This document shows, in pieces, positions 26,485 to 35,635 of a stretch of 64,000 nucleotides of DNA; position 1 is the stretch's first letter, and the number at the start of each line of letters is the position of its first letter. The stretch is from contig JADJOR010000013.1 of NCBI GenBank assembly GCA_016713665.1, positions 27,026-91,025 of the forward strand, written 5' to 3'. The notes under the pieces are model-generated. The model was not told where the DNA came from. It did no database searches and worked only from the letters and a program-made list of their open reading frames with translations. A program made the translations under genes and the position numbers. Source of the DNA: Deltaproteobacteria bacterium (GTDB taxonomy: Bacteria; Myxococcota_A; UBA9160; UBA4427).

Positions 26485-27726
26485 TCAGCCGCCGAAGTCG
26501 TCGAAGAGGATGTTCTCGGGCTCGACGCCGAGGTTGGTCAGCATCTTGATGATCGCGGAGTTCATCATCGGCGGACCGCAGATGTAGTACTCGCAATCCT
26601 CGGGCGCCGGGTGGTCCTTCAGATAGTTGTCGAAGAGGACCTGATGGATGAAGCCCTTCATGCCCGTCCAGTTGTCTTCCGGGAGCGGCTCGGACAGGGC
26701 GAGATGCCACTGGAAGTTCTCGTTCTCCGACTGGATGGCGTTGAAGTCGTCGACGTAGAACGCCTCGCGCAGGCTCCGGGCGCCGTACCAGAAGCTGACC
26801 TTGCGGTCGGTATGGAGCCGTCGGAACTGGTCGAAGATGTGGGAGCGCATCGGGGCCATGCCCGCGCCGCCGCCGATGAAGATCATCTCGTTCTTCGTGT
26901 CCTTGGCGAAGAACTCGCCGAAGGGGCCGGAGATCGTCACCTCGTCGCCGGGCTTCAGGTTGAAGATGTAGGACGACATCTTCCCGGGCGGCACGTCGGG
27001 CATGCGCGGCGGCGGCGACGCGATGCGGACGTTCAGCATGATGATCCCGAGCTCCTCGGGATAGTTGGCCATCGAGTAGGCGCGGTTGACCTTCTCGGTC
27101 ACCGTCGACGTGTAGCGCCAGATGTTGAACTGGTTCCAGTCGCCGTGGTACTCGGGCTCGACCGCGAAATCCTTGTAGTTCACGGTATGCGGCGGGCACT
27201 CGATCTGGATGTAGCCGCCCGCGCGGAACGGGACGCTCTCGCCGGCGGGCAGCTCGAGCACGAGCTCCTTGATGAAGGTCGCCACGTTGTGGTTCGAGCG
27301 GACCTTGCACTTCCACTTCTTCACGCCGAAGACTTCGTGGGGGATCTCGATCTTGAGGTCCTGCTTGACCTTGACCTGGCAGCTGAGGCGGTAGCCCTCG
27401 CGCTCCTCGCCCCGGCTGATGTGGCCCTTCTCGGTCGGCAGGATCGAGCCGCCGCCCTCGTGGACCTTCACGCGACAGACGCCGCAGGTTCCCTGACCGC
27501 CGCAGGCGGAGGGGATGAAGATCTGCTGGGCTGCCAGGGTCGAGAGCAGGGTCGATCCGGCCGGGGCGGTGACGGCCTTCGAGGGGTCGTCGTTGATCAG
27601 GATCTCGACGTTGCCCGTCGCGACGAGCCGCGACTTGGCGAGCATCAGGATCAGGACCAGCGCGAGAATCACGCTGGTGAACGCGACGACGCCGAAGACG
27701 ATGGTCTGGAGGGCGAGCGATTCCAT
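26485..27726 (-). CDS. nqrF: Na+-translocating NADH:quinone reductase subunit F
   Basis: 413 residues, normal length. An N-terminal helix (VVAFTSVILALVLILMLA) is followed by a plant-type [2Fe-2S] domain (SACGGQGTCGVCRVKV ... LSCQVK, four Cys at ~75-112). Next come an FAD domain (RAYSMANYPEE) and an NADH domain (GGGAGMAPMRSHIFDQ; ending ILFDDFGG). It takes electrons from NADH into the sodium pump. It overlaps nqrE by one base (27726). Confidence 0.97.
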   Translation of the reverse strand: MESLALQTIVFGVVAFTSVILALVLILMLAKSRLVATGNVEILINDDPSKAVTAPAGSTLLSTLAAQQIFIPSACGGQGTCGVCRVKVHEGGGSILPTEKGHISRGEEREGYRLSCQVKVKQDLKIEIPHEVFGVKKWKCKVRSNHNVATFIKELVLELPAGESVPFRAGGYIQIECPPHTVNYKDFAVEPEYHGDWNQFNIWRYTSTVTEKVNRAYSMANYPEELGIIMLNVRIASPPPRMPDVPPGKMSSYIFNLKPGDEVTISGPFGEFFAKDTKNEMIFIGGGAGMAPMRSHIFDQFRRLHTDRKVSFWYGARSLREAFYVDDFNAIQSENENFQWHLALSEPLPEDNWTGMKGFIHQVLFDNYLKDHPAPEDCEYYICGPPMMNSAIIKMLTNLGVEPENILFDDFGG

Positions 27727-28334
27727 CAGAGCTGGATCCCCGCGAACGCCATGAAGGCGACCGACATCAGGCCGACCGTGATGAACGTGATCGGCAGCCC
27801 GCGGAGCGCCGGGGGCACGTTGTTGTAGCGGAGCTTCTCCCGCACGGCGGCCAGCGTCACGATCGCGAGCGCCCAGCCGATCCCCGAGCCGAATCCGAAG
27901 ACCGTCGCCTCGGCGAGGTTGTATTCACGCTCCTGCATGAAGAGCGAGGCGCCGAGGATCGCGCAGTTGACGGCGATCAGCGGCAGGAAGATGCCGAGGG
28001 CGTTGTAGAGGCTCGGGGAAAAGCGCTCGAGCGTCATCTCGACGACCTGGACCACCGCCGCGATCGTGCCGATCAGGGTGATGAAGCTCAGGAAGCCGAG
28101 GTCGATGTCCGGCAGCCCCGCCCATTCCAGCGAGCCGGGCTTCAGCAGGACGGTGATCAGCATCTGGTTCAACGGCGTACAGATGCCGAGAACGAAGATG
28201 ACGGCCATGCCGAGCCCGATCGCGGTTTCGACCTTCTTGGAGACGGCGATCAGCGAGCACATCCCCAGGAAGAAGGCCAGGGCCATGTTCTCAACGAAGA
28301 TGGCCTTCGTTGCCAAGCTCAAGTAGTGCTCCAA
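27726..28334 (-). CDS. nqrE: Na+-NQR subunit E
   Basis: 202 residues, six membrane helices, with the start MEHYLSLATKAIFVENMALAF and conserved FFLGMCSLIAVSK (Cys in the inter-subunit iron centre) and VNCAILGASLFMQER (second Cys). Together with NqrD it forms the membrane-buried iron site. Its start overlaps the nqrD 3' end by 44 bases. Confidence 0.97.
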   Translation of the reverse strand: MEHYLSLATKAIFVENMALAFFLGMCSLIAVSKKVETAIGLGMAVIFVLGICTPLNQMLITVLLKPGSLEWAGLPDIDLGFLSFITLIGTIAAVVQVVEMTLERFSPSLYNALGIFLPLIAVNCAILGASLFMQEREYNLAEATVFGFGSGIGWALAIVTLAAVREKLRYNNVPPALRGLPITFITVGLMSVAFMAFAGIQL

Positions 28335-28968
28335 CGTGGAACTCCTCTTCGACGTGTTCGGGCTTCCAGTACGTGCGCAGGATCCAGATGAAGGATCCGA
28401 TCAGGAAGAATGCGGCGGGGGCGAGCAGCATGAGGCCGTTCGGGACGTACCAGCCGCCCTGGGAAACCGGCTTCAGGATGGTGAAGCCGAGCAGTGAGCC
28501 CGAACCGATCAGCTCCCGGAAGAACGCGACGACGATCAGGATCAGCGAGTAGCCGATGCCGTTGCCGAGGCCGTCGACGAACGAGATCCAGGGCTTGTTC
28601 TGCATCGCGAAGGCGTCGGCGCGGCCCATCACGATGCAGTTCGTGATGATGAGGCCGACGAAGACCGAGAGCTCCTTGGCGGTCGCATAGACGTAGGCCT
28701 GCAGGATCTGATCGGTCACGATCACGAGCGACGCGATCACGGTCAGCTGCACGATGATCCGGATGCTGCTCGGGATCCATCGTCGAAGCAGCGAGACCGC
28801 GAGGTTCGAGAACGCGGTCACGACCGTCACGGCGACGGCCATGACGAGGGCCGTCGACATCTTGGTCGTGACGGCGAGCGCCGAGCAGATGCCGAGGATC
28901 TGCAGCGCGATCGGGTTGTTGTTGATGATGGGATCGACGAATGCGTCTCGTGTGGTGGCTTCGGCCAT
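28291..28968 (-). CDS. nqrD: Na+-NQR subunit D
   Basis: 225 residues, six helices. PIINNNPIALQILGICSALAV at the start and VGLIITNCIVMGRADAFAM carry the two conserved Cys matching those of NqrE. NqrD/NqrE are homologous and inverted in the membrane. The last ~15 residues (HVGALLELGNEGHLR) overlap nqrE and are longer than usual. Confidence 0.96.
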   Translation of the reverse strand: MAEATTRDAFVDPIINNNPIALQILGICSALAVTTKMSTALVMAVAVTVVTAFSNLAVSLLRRWIPSSIRIIVQLTVIASLVIVTDQILQAYVYATAKELSVFVGLIITNCIVMGRADAFAMQNKPWISFVDGLGNGIGYSLILIVVAFFRELIGSGSLLGFTILKPVSQGGWYVPNGLMLLAPAAFFLIGSFIWILRTYWKPEHVEEEFHVGALLELGNEGHLR

Positions 28969-29037
28969 GTCTGATTCTCCTCGTCTCGCGTTCGTCGCAA
29001 CCGCTCGGTCTCAGCCGCTCTGTCCCGGGCGCCCGCG

Positions 29038-29817
29038 CTAGACGCCCGCCTGGGCGCGGTACTTCTCGAGATAGGGTCCGAAGCCGTTTTCGCCCAGCCA
29101 GAAGCGCAGCAGGTTCGTCACGCCGCGCGAGGTCAGGGTCGCGCCGGACAGGCCGTCGACCTGGTACGGATCCTCGGCCGGCGGTCCGGCCGGCCCCTTC
29201 TTCACGGAGATCGTCGGAACGCCCCGTTCGTTGAAGGCCATCCGGCCGGGCCAGAGGGCCTTCCAGCGCGGATTGTCGACCTCGCCGCCGAGGCCGGGGG
29301 TTTCCTTGTGGCTGTAGAACGTGATGCCGACGATCGTCCGCGCGTCGGGGGCGAGGGCGAGGTAGCCGTACAGGGTTCCCCAGAGTCCGTAGCCCTCGAT
29401 CGGGATGATCAGGGCCTTGAGCTCGCCGTCCTTCTTCACGTCGAAGACGAGCGCCTGATTCGGCAGCCGCATGACCTTGGCGAGGTTCTCCGGCGCGACC
29501 CGGCTCGTCGCGGGGTCCTTCGAGGCCTTCCGCTGGTCGAACTTGCGGGCGTCGACGGCCGGATCGAGCTCGCCCGTCTCGAGGTCGATGATCTTCTGCT
29601 CGATCGAGGATTCGTAGAGCGAGGTGATCTCCGCGGGGGCGAGCGAAGCGCCCTCCTCGATCAGGCCGGCGACGGTGAGCACCTTCTGCTGGCGGTCGAG
29701 CAGCCGATTCGTCTCCTGCCTGTCCTTGAGCCCGACCGCGGCGCCGGCGACGAAGACCGCGCAGACGGCGCAGACGGCCGCCGCGAAGCCGACGATGTAG
29801 CCGTTGCTATGCTGCAT
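29038..29817 (-). CDS. nqrC: Na+-NQR subunit C (covalent FMN)
   Basis: 259 residues. An N-terminal helix (GYIVGFAAAVCAVCAVFVAG) is followed by the periplasmic FMN_bind domain. The flavinylation motif DGLSGATLTSRGV is at ~230, with the Thr after SGA as the FMN site. The ApbE at 25287-26393 is the likely transferase. It overlaps nqrB by 11 bases. Confidence 0.97.
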   Translation of the reverse strand: MQHSNGYIVGFAAAVCAVCAVFVAGAAVGLKDRQETNRLLDRQQKVLTVAGLIEEGASLAPAEITSLYESSIEQKIIDLETGELDPAVDARKFDQRKASKDPATSRVAPENLAKVMRLPNQALVFDVKKDGELKALIIPIEGYGLWGTLYGYLALAPDARTIVGITFYSHKETPGLGGEVDNPRWKALWPGRMAFNERGVPTISVKKGPAGPPAEDPYQVDGLSGATLTSRGVTNLLRFWLGENGFGPYLEKYRAQAGV

Positions 29818-31027
29818 AACGCGCTTCCCTCCGGCGGACGTTCGCCCGGACGACGAAGTAGTCGATCAACGGCGCGACCATGTTCATGAACAGGATCGCG
29901 AGCATCATGCCCTCGGGATACGCGGGGTTCACGACGCGGATCAGCACGACGAACACGCCGATCAGCGCGCCGTAGACGAGCTTGCCGACGTTCGTGAACG
30001 CCGAGGAGACGGGGTCCGTCGCCATGTAGACGAGGCCGAAGGCCCAGCCGCCCATCACCGCGTGCCAGTACCACGGCACCGCGAACATCGGATTCGTGTC
30101 CGAGCCGACGACGTTCAGGAAGCCCGCCGTCGCGATGGTGCCGAGCACGACGCCCGCCATCGTCCGCCACGACCCGATGCCGGTCCAGACGAGGAGGATC
30201 GCGCCGAGCAGGCAGGCGAGCGCCGAGGTCTCGCCCATCGAGCCGGCCTCGAAGCCGAGGAAGGAATCCATCCAGCTCGCGTGGGCGAGGGCCGACTCGC
30301 CCGAGGTCGCGGCCTGCGCGAGCAGCGTCGCCCCCGAGTAGGAGTCGACGTTCGCGAAGTCGGCGGCGACCCAGGCGGAGTCGCCGCTCATCGCCGCCGG
30401 ATAGGCGAAGAAGAGGAACGCGCGGGCGGTCAGCGCGGGGTTCAGGAAGTTCATGCCCGTCCCGCCGAAGATCTCCTTCGCGAAGACGATGCCGAAGGCC
30501 GTCCCGAGGACGACCATCCAGAGCGGGATCGTGGCGGGGAGCGTCAGCGGGATCAGCATGCCCGTCACGAGGAAGCCCTCGTTGATTTCGTGCTTGCGGA
30601 TCATGGCGACGAGCGGCTCGAGGATGCCGCCGGTCAGCATCGAGGCGATCACGACCGGGACGTAGTGGAGCGCGCCGTAGATCGCGCAGGCGAGAGGATT
30701 CCGGAAGTCGAAGGGAAGGCCGATCGCCTGCGCGAGGGAGGCCTGCCAGGTGTCGAGGGGCGTCGCACCGTGGGCGATCGCGAGGAAGGCCTGATAGCCC
30801 GTGTTGTAGATCGCCATGATCATGCAGGGCAGCAGCGCCAGGACGACCGTGATCATCAGGCGCTTGTTGTCGATGCCGTCGCGGACGTGGGAGGCCGTGC
30901 GGGTCACGTCTCCGGGGGTGAAGAGGCCGGTGAACTGGGCTTCCCAGAGCGGATAGAAGAACTCGAGCTTGCCACCCTTCTCGAAGTGGTGCTTGACGTT
31001 CAGATGGAGGTCCTTCAAGAACTGCAT
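29807..31027 (-). CDS. nqrB: Na+-NQR subunit B (covalent FMN, Na+ channel)
   Basis: 406 residues, about ten membrane helices. The covalent FMN site is DSYSGATLLAQAA near residue 230. Other conserved parts are FGGTGMNFLNPALTARAFLFF and MATDPVSSAFTNVGK. It is the main sodium-translocating subunit, also binding riboflavin and quinone in homologues. Confidence 0.97.
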   Translation of the reverse strand: MQFLKDLHLNVKHHFEKGGKLEFFYPLWEAQFTGLFTPGDVTRTASHVRDGIDNKRLMITVVLALLPCMIMAIYNTGYQAFLAIAHGATPLDTWQASLAQAIGLPFDFRNPLACAIYGALHYVPVVIASMLTGGILEPLVAMIRKHEINEGFLVTGMLIPLTLPATIPLWMVVLGTAFGIVFAKEIFGGTGMNFLNPALTARAFLFFAYPAAMSGDSAWVAADFANVDSYSGATLLAQAATSGESALAHASWMDSFLGFEAGSMGETSALACLLGAILLVWTGIGSWRTMAGVVLGTIATAGFLNVVGSDTNPMFAVPWYWHAVMGGWAFGLVYMATDPVSSAFTNVGKLVYGALIGVFVVLIRVVNPAYPEGMMLAILFMNMVAPLIDYFVVRANVRRREARYAA

Positions 31028-31048
31028 GCCATCTCCATAAAAGGGGGC

Positions 31049-32449
31049 CTAGCCTTCCTTCTCCATCGTCTCGAGGTTGCGACGCAGGATCGGTCCGAAA
31101 TTGGTCTTGCCGGGATCGACGAACGTACAGAGGGCGAGATCTTCTTCCTCGAGCTCGAGGACGCCGAGCCGCTCCGCCGACTCGAGGTCGCCGACGATCA
31201 GCGAGCGCAGCAGGAAGGTCGGCAGGATGTCCATCGGCATGACCTTCTCGTAGAGGCCGATCGGGACCATCGCGCGCTGGGAGCCGTTCGTGCTGGTCGT
31301 GAACTTGAACTGCTTCGGAGCGAAGAGCTTCGACAGGTAGATGCGCGTCACGGAGAAGAGGTTCGGGCCCGGCGAGAGCCAGCCCATGAAGACCTGCTCG
31401 CGGTCCTCCTCGAGCAGGCTCACCTGCCGCTCGTAGCGGCCGAGGAAGTCGAGGATCTCGCCGTGGGTCCGCTTGCCCGAGAGGACCGAGCCGGAGATCG
31501 TCCGGATCTCCTTCCCCGGGTTCGAGCTCTTCGCGCGGGCCACGTCCGCGGCGACGATCTCGCTGACGCAGGCGCCGACGCGGCTGCGCTCGAGGCGCGG
31601 ATCCGCGACGGGGGCGCCGGCGATCGAGATGACGCGCGAGACGTCGAGGCGGCCGGTGCGGAAGAGGTGGCCGATCGCGGCGACGTCCTGGTAGCCGAGG
31701 TGCCAGACCTTCCGGCTGCGGTTCACCGGGCGCAGGGCATGGATGTGGACGCCGACCGTGCCGGCGGGATGGGGGCCGGCGAAGTGCTCGACGCGGACGC
31801 CCTTCGGCGCGCCTTCCGCGAGCTCCGAATGTTCGGCGACGCAGAGGAAGGTCGGTCCGTCGATCAGCTTCGAGACGATCCCGGTCCCGAGGCGGAAGTC
31901 GTCGAGCTTGCCTGCGAGCGCGACCTCGGGGAGCGGCGCGTGGGGATTCGTATCGATGGCCGTGATGAAGAGGGCGTCGGCATCGCCTTCGGGCGACGGG
32001 ATGCGGCCGAAGGGGCGCTGGCGGATCGCGGTCCACATCCCCGATTCGGCGAGCAGCGCGCGGATCTGGGCGCGGGAGAGGGAGGCGGGATTCGCGCCCG
32101 TGTAGCTCTCGAAGCGGGCGAACTCGTCGTCGCCGGGGTTGCCGCGGCGTTCGCCGTCCGAAAGGTCGATCACGACGGCCTGGAGCGCGCGCTTGTCGCC
32201 GCGATGGATCCCGATCACACGCCCCGCACCGGGCGCCGTATGCCGCACACCGGGCTGCTTGCGGTCCTCGAACAGGAGCTGTCCGCGCTGCACGACCTGC
32301 CCCTCGACCACGTGCATCCCCGGCTTCATGCCCGGGTAGTCGTCCGCCAGCAGCGCGACGCGCGTACAGGGCGAGGCTCCGCGAACGACCTGCGTGGGTT
32401 TGCCGGGGAGCGGGAGATCGAGGCCCTTATCGAACTTGTGCAGTGCCAT
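31049..32449 (-). CDS. nqrA: Na+-NQR subunit A
   Basis: 466 residues, normal NqrA length, no membrane helix. It has a Rnf-C-like barrel-sandwich start (DLPLPGKPTQVVRG ... VALLADDYPGMKPGMHVVEG) and the conserved CTFVDPGKTNFGPILR end near the C-terminus. It is the cytoplasmic quinone-linked subunit. It is the first gene of the nqr operon, with a roughly 200-base leader. Confidence 0.96.
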   Translation of the reverse strand: MALHKFDKGLDLPLPGKPTQVVRGASPCTRVALLADDYPGMKPGMHVVEGQVVQRGQLLFEDRKQPGVRHTAPGAGRVIGIHRGDKRALQAVVIDLSDGERRGNPGDDEFARFESYTGANPASLSRAQIRALLAESGMWTAIRQRPFGRIPSPEGDADALFITAIDTNPHAPLPEVALAGKLDDFRLGTGIVSKLIDGPTFLCVAEHSELAEGAPKGVRVEHFAGPHPAGTVGVHIHALRPVNRSRKVWHLGYQDVAAIGHLFRTGRLDVSRVISIAGAPVADPRLERSRVGACVSEIVAADVARAKSSNPGKEIRTISGSVLSGKRTHGEILDFLGRYERQVSLLEEDREQVFMGWLSPGPNLFSVTRIYLSKLFAPKQFKFTTSTNGSQRAMVPIGLYEKVMPMDILPTFLLRSLIVGDLESAERLGVLELEEEDLALCTFVDPGKTNFGPILRRNLETMEKEG

Positions 32450-32650
32450 GCTCGCTCGGTATCGATGCTAGGCCGAGGCGACGGATTCGAGGCATTCGAT
32501 CCATCCGGTCCGCGGCGGGTGATTCGTTCTCCGGTTCAGGACGAGCACCACCGGACCGCCTTCCAGCTCGCCCCCCATGCGCTGCTTCGGGGGGATCTTC
32601 GAGGTGGAAAGAGATCTCGCTTGGATTCAGGCCTGGTCGAAACGCGGCAG

Positions 32651-32679
32651 AGATTACGCCCCGGACGGGCGATTTTCAA
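32651..32679 (-). promoter_or_regulatory. candidate nqr promoter
   Basis: On the minus strand TTGAAA (32679-32674) and TAATCT (32656-32651) are separated by 17 bases, a plausible sigma-70 pair about 200 bases upstream of nqrA. The -35 matches five of six consensus positions; the -10 is weak. No operator was seen. Confidence 0.45.
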
Positions 32680-33474
32680 TCTGTTAGGTAGTCGCCGCCC
32701 TCATCGAACGCGCGCGCGGGGGACCTGAGGCGAATCTGCGCGGGAGAGCGTCGCGCGCGCGGTCCACGAAGGCCGTCGAATTGGGCGAGATTTCGTGGCG
32801 GAGGGTGGGATCGGGCGAGCGTACGATAGGAATCGCTCGATGGGACGGCAAGCTCGCGGGCGACCGCGCCTGCCCGACTCGCGCTCCGATCGCGAGAGCG
32901 ACGCACCCGCCATCGTCCGCGATCGTACGCCGGCCGGCGGTGCACTCGAATCGCCGACGATCCCGATGGATCCGATCGATGGGTTGACTCGGCATCAGAC
33001 GTCGCGTCGGACGCGGGGGCGTCGATCGCGTCGGACGGTGAGCGGAAAGTGTGGATCGGCGGCGCGGGTTTCTACCGAGCGAGCGGGGCGAGCTCATCGG
33101 TCGGGTCCCGAAACTGCGGGACTCGGATGGCTTCGCATCGATGGAGGGGGGCGGCGGACGGCGAACGGCGGCGTTGGAGCCGGGCCGCCTGCGCGGGAAC
33201 CGGCTCGCGTCGGCGTGGACCGTGCCCGGAGGCATGCTCGACGGCCCAGACCCGAATGCCCATATGCGAAGAAGCTCGTCCCTCGTCGGAAAAGGACGCG
33301 GAATGATCGGGTCGAAAATGCATCGGGTCGGGAGGGGCTCTCGGCTCGGGGTCGAGCCGCTCCCGCCTCTCCGGGTCCCGCTCGGAACGCGGAGCGCGCT
33401 TGACCGGACTCGGAAGGCCGGGCACGGATGGCCGGATGCTGGAAGGCGCAGATGCGCTCCGCCCGGCGGTCGCG
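32680..33474. other. gene-poor region upstream of nqr
   Basis: About 800 bases between the nqr promoter and the stop of the MaoC-like gene. Several long open frames exist on both strands, but they are Arg/Pro/Ser-rich as expected of high-GC non-coding DNA and none has a recognisable domain or good start. No RNA gene or repeat was recognised. Confidence 0.5.
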
Positions 33475-33900
33475 TCAGGCCGGCAGGGTGACGACGACCT
33501 TGCCCGTCACGTGATCGCCGAGTCGGTTGTGGCCGCGGAGCGAGATCTCGACGGTGCCCGCGGTCTCGTCCTTCGCCGTGACGGAGCCTTCGAGGGTCAT
33601 CGTGTCGCCGGGGTAGTTCGGGGCGCCGAGGCGGATGTCGATCTTGCGGATGAGCGCGTCGGGTCCGGTCCAGTCGGTCACGTAGCGGCCGACGAAGCCG
33701 TTGGTCGTCAGGATGTTCATGAAGATGTCGGGCGAGCCGCGCTTCTTCGCGAGATCCGGGTCGTGGTGGACGTCCTGGTAGTCCCGCGACGCGATCGCCG
33801 TCGCGACGATCAGGGTCCGCGTCAGCGGGATCGGGAGCGGCGGGAGCGCGTCGCCGACGGCGACGGATCCGAGTCGTCGGGTCGGGATCACGTTCAGCAC
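33475..33900 (-). CDS. MaoC-like hot-dog hydratase
   Basis: 141 residues from a GTG at 33900 that overlaps the stop of the acyl-CoA dehydrogenase gene. The single hot-dog fold has the hydratase-2 signature: ATAIASRDYQDVHHDPDLA (catalytic Asp and His) and a NILTTNGFVGRYVTDW helix. It resembles the ChsH1-type subunit of paired MaoC hydratases that hydrate enoyl-CoA thioesters with bulky or branched chains. It works with the neighbour at 35057-35623 by inference. Confidence 0.88.
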   Translation of the reverse strand: MLNVIPTRRLGSVAVGDALPPLPIPLTRTLIVATAIASRDYQDVHHDPDLAKKRGSPDIFMNILTTNGFVGRYVTDWTGPDALIRKIDIRLGAPNYPGDTMTLEGSVTAKDETAGTVEISLRGHNRLGDHVTGKVVVTLPA

Positions 33901-35060
33901 GGCTGGAGCACCTCGCCCGCGTGCTTGCCCGCGCGTGCCTGGTCCGCCATCAGCCCGCCGAGCAGGGCCAGCTGCTCGTTCGCGCCGCCGAGGGTCATGG
34001 CGACGTGCTTGAGGCGGAGGAAGAAGCGGTGGATCGGGTAGTCGACGTCGGCACCGATGCCGCCGTGGAGATGCTGGCAGGTATGGGAGACGCGGTGGCC
34101 GCCCATGCAGGCCCACCACTTCGCGACGGCGGCCGCCTTCGCGGCGTCGTCGCCGTTGTCGATCCGCCAGGCCGCCTGCCACATGGTCGAGCGCATCGCC
34201 TCGACGTCGATGTAGGCGTCGGCCGCGCGCAGCGAGACGCCCTGGAACGAGCCGATCTCGCGGCCGAACTGCTTGCGGGTGCTGGTGTACTCCGCGGTCT
34301 GGCGCAGGCCTTCGGCGGCGGCGCCGACGCCGAGGGCGGCGAGCGCCGTCGACGCGCGGGGGGTGAGCCAGTCGAGGATCTCTTCGCCGCGGCCCGGGAG
34401 CGCGACGACGTCGTCGCCCGTGACGACCACGCGGTCGAGGGAGAGCAGGAACTGGCGCTCGTGGGCCGTCGTCTTCTGCGCGGCGAGCGTGACGCCCTTC
34501 GCGTTCGGCGAGACCAGGAAGAGGCCGAGGCCCGCGTCGCCCGACGCGCTGACGAGGATCTTCGTCGCACCGCTGGCGTAGGGCACGCAGAGCTTCTGCC
34601 CCGTGAGCTCGAAGCCCTCGGCCGTCCGCGAGGCCCGCGTGCGCGCCTTGCGGGCGAGCGGCGGATCGCCGAGCTCGGCGAAGGCCGCCGTCAGGACCAC
34701 CTCGCCGGACACGACCTTCGGCACGAGGCCCTTCTTGAGCGAGTCGCTGCCGAACTTCTCGATCGGCATCAGCGAGAGCACGACCGACTCGAGCAGCGGA
34801 ATCGGGGCCAGCGTCCGCCCGGCCTCTTCGAAGAGCAGGCAGAGCGCGAGGAAGCTGAAGCCCTGGCCGCCGAGGCCCTCCGAGACGGAGAGCCCGATCA
34901 GGTTCGACTCGGCGAGCTTCTGCCAGAGCTCGCGGTCGAAGCCCGGGCCCGCCGCGTCGCGCTCGACCTGGCGCAGGCGATCGAAGCTCGTATTGCCGCC
35001 CAGGATCTGGGCGGCGAGCTCCTTCGTGATCTCTTCTTCTTCGGTGAACTTGAAGTTCAT
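33894..35060 (-). CDS. acyl-CoA dehydrogenase family subunit (FadE28/ChsE-like)
   Basis: 388 residues. It has an N-terminal helical domain (WQKLAESNLIGLSVSEGLGG), a middle beta domain (TAAFAELGDPP; RVVVTGDDVVALP) and a C-terminal helical domain (YTSTRKQFGREIGSFQGVSL; CQHLHGGIGADVDYPIHRFF). The usual catalytic Glu region is not obvious, as in non-catalytic partners of alpha2-beta2 dehydrogenases such as the FadE28/FadE29 pairs. It likely pairs with the enzyme at 35636-36811. Confidence 0.87.
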   Translation of the reverse strand: MNFKFTEEEEITKELAAQILGGNTSFDRLRQVERDAAGPGFDRELWQKLAESNLIGLSVSEGLGGQGFSFLALCLLFEEAGRTLAPIPLLESVVLSLMPIEKFGSDSLKKGLVPKVVSGEVVLTAAFAELGDPPLARKARTRASRTAEGFELTGQKLCVPYASGATKILVSASGDAGLGLFLVSPNAKGVTLAAQKTTAHERQFLLSLDRVVVTGDDVVALPGRGEEILDWLTPRASTALAALGVGAAAEGLRQTAEYTSTRKQFGREIGSFQGVSLRAADAYIDVEAMRSTMWQAAWRIDNGDDAAKAAAVAKWWACMGGHRVSHTCQHLHGGIGADVDYPIHRFFLRLKHVAMTLGGANEQLALLGGLMADQARAGKHAGEVLQPC

Positions 35061-35623
35061 GACTGACTCCTGGGCTTGAACTTGAGGATCCGGAAGCGCA
35101 TCGTGCCGACGACGGCGCCCCGGGCATCCCGGAATGTGTAGAGCTGGGTCACGAAGCGACCGACACCGAGGCCTGTCGTCTTCTCGGCGGAGACGGACTC
35201 GACCTCGACCGTGTGGGTCAGCTGATCGCCGGGCTCGAGGTAGCGGAAGTATTCCTGCTCGCAGTTGGTCGCGACGACCGACGTGTAGCCCGCCTCGTCG
35301 AGGACCTGGAGCACCGACTTGCGATCCCCGGCTTCCTTCTTCGCCGCGGCCTCCGCCGCCGTGTCCGGGCGCAGGCCGCGCATCGTCCATGCCTGCAGCA
35401 TCGCGGGGGGTGCGACGAGCCGGCCGTGGGCCGACTTCTGCGCGAGCTCGCGATCGAGGTAGACGGGATTGCGGTCGCCGATCGCGTCGCACCAATGGTG
35501 GATCATCGGCTCGTTGACGGGATACGGGCAGGACCCCGGCGCGCCGTCGCTCGTTCCTGCGAACGAGGCGAGGATCGCGTCGAGGTCGGCGCCCGCGGCC
35601 GTGGAGCTCTTCTCGTCGCCCAT
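35057..35623 (-). CDS. MaoC-like N-terminal (FAS1-like) dehydratase domain protein
   Basis: 188 residues. A single degenerate hot-dog domain: PYPVNEPMIHHWCDAIGDRN, LVAPPAMLQAWTMRG, EQEYFRYLEPGDQLTHTVEV and VGRFVTQLYTFRD. This is the ChsH2-type N-terminal domain, here without the OB-fold DUF35 tail found in mycobacterial ChsH2. It is coupled to the downstream dehydrogenase by a 4-base overlap. It probably forms a hetero-hydratase with the MaoC protein at 33475-33900. Confidence 0.86.
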   Translation of the reverse strand: MGDEKSSTAAGADLDAILASFAGTSDGAPGSCPYPVNEPMIHHWCDAIGDRNPVYLDRELAQKSAHGRLVAPPAMLQAWTMRGLRPDTAAEAAAKKEAGDRKSVLQVLDEAGYTSVVATNCEQEYFRYLEPGDQLTHTVEVESVSAEKTTGLGVGRFVTQLYTFRDARGAVVGTMRFRILKFKPRSQS

Positions 35624-35635
35624 GTCGGCCTCCGA

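Noticed and set aside
29804..32728. A 974-codon plus-strand open frame opposite nqrA-nqrB
   Set aside because: It is the antisense of conserved nqr genes; the sense frames carry all known motifs.
32684..33235. 183-codon minus-strand frame in the gap upstream of nqr
   Set aside because: Pro/Arg/Ser-rich, no domain, no good ribosome site; typical open frame of GC-rich non-coding DNA.
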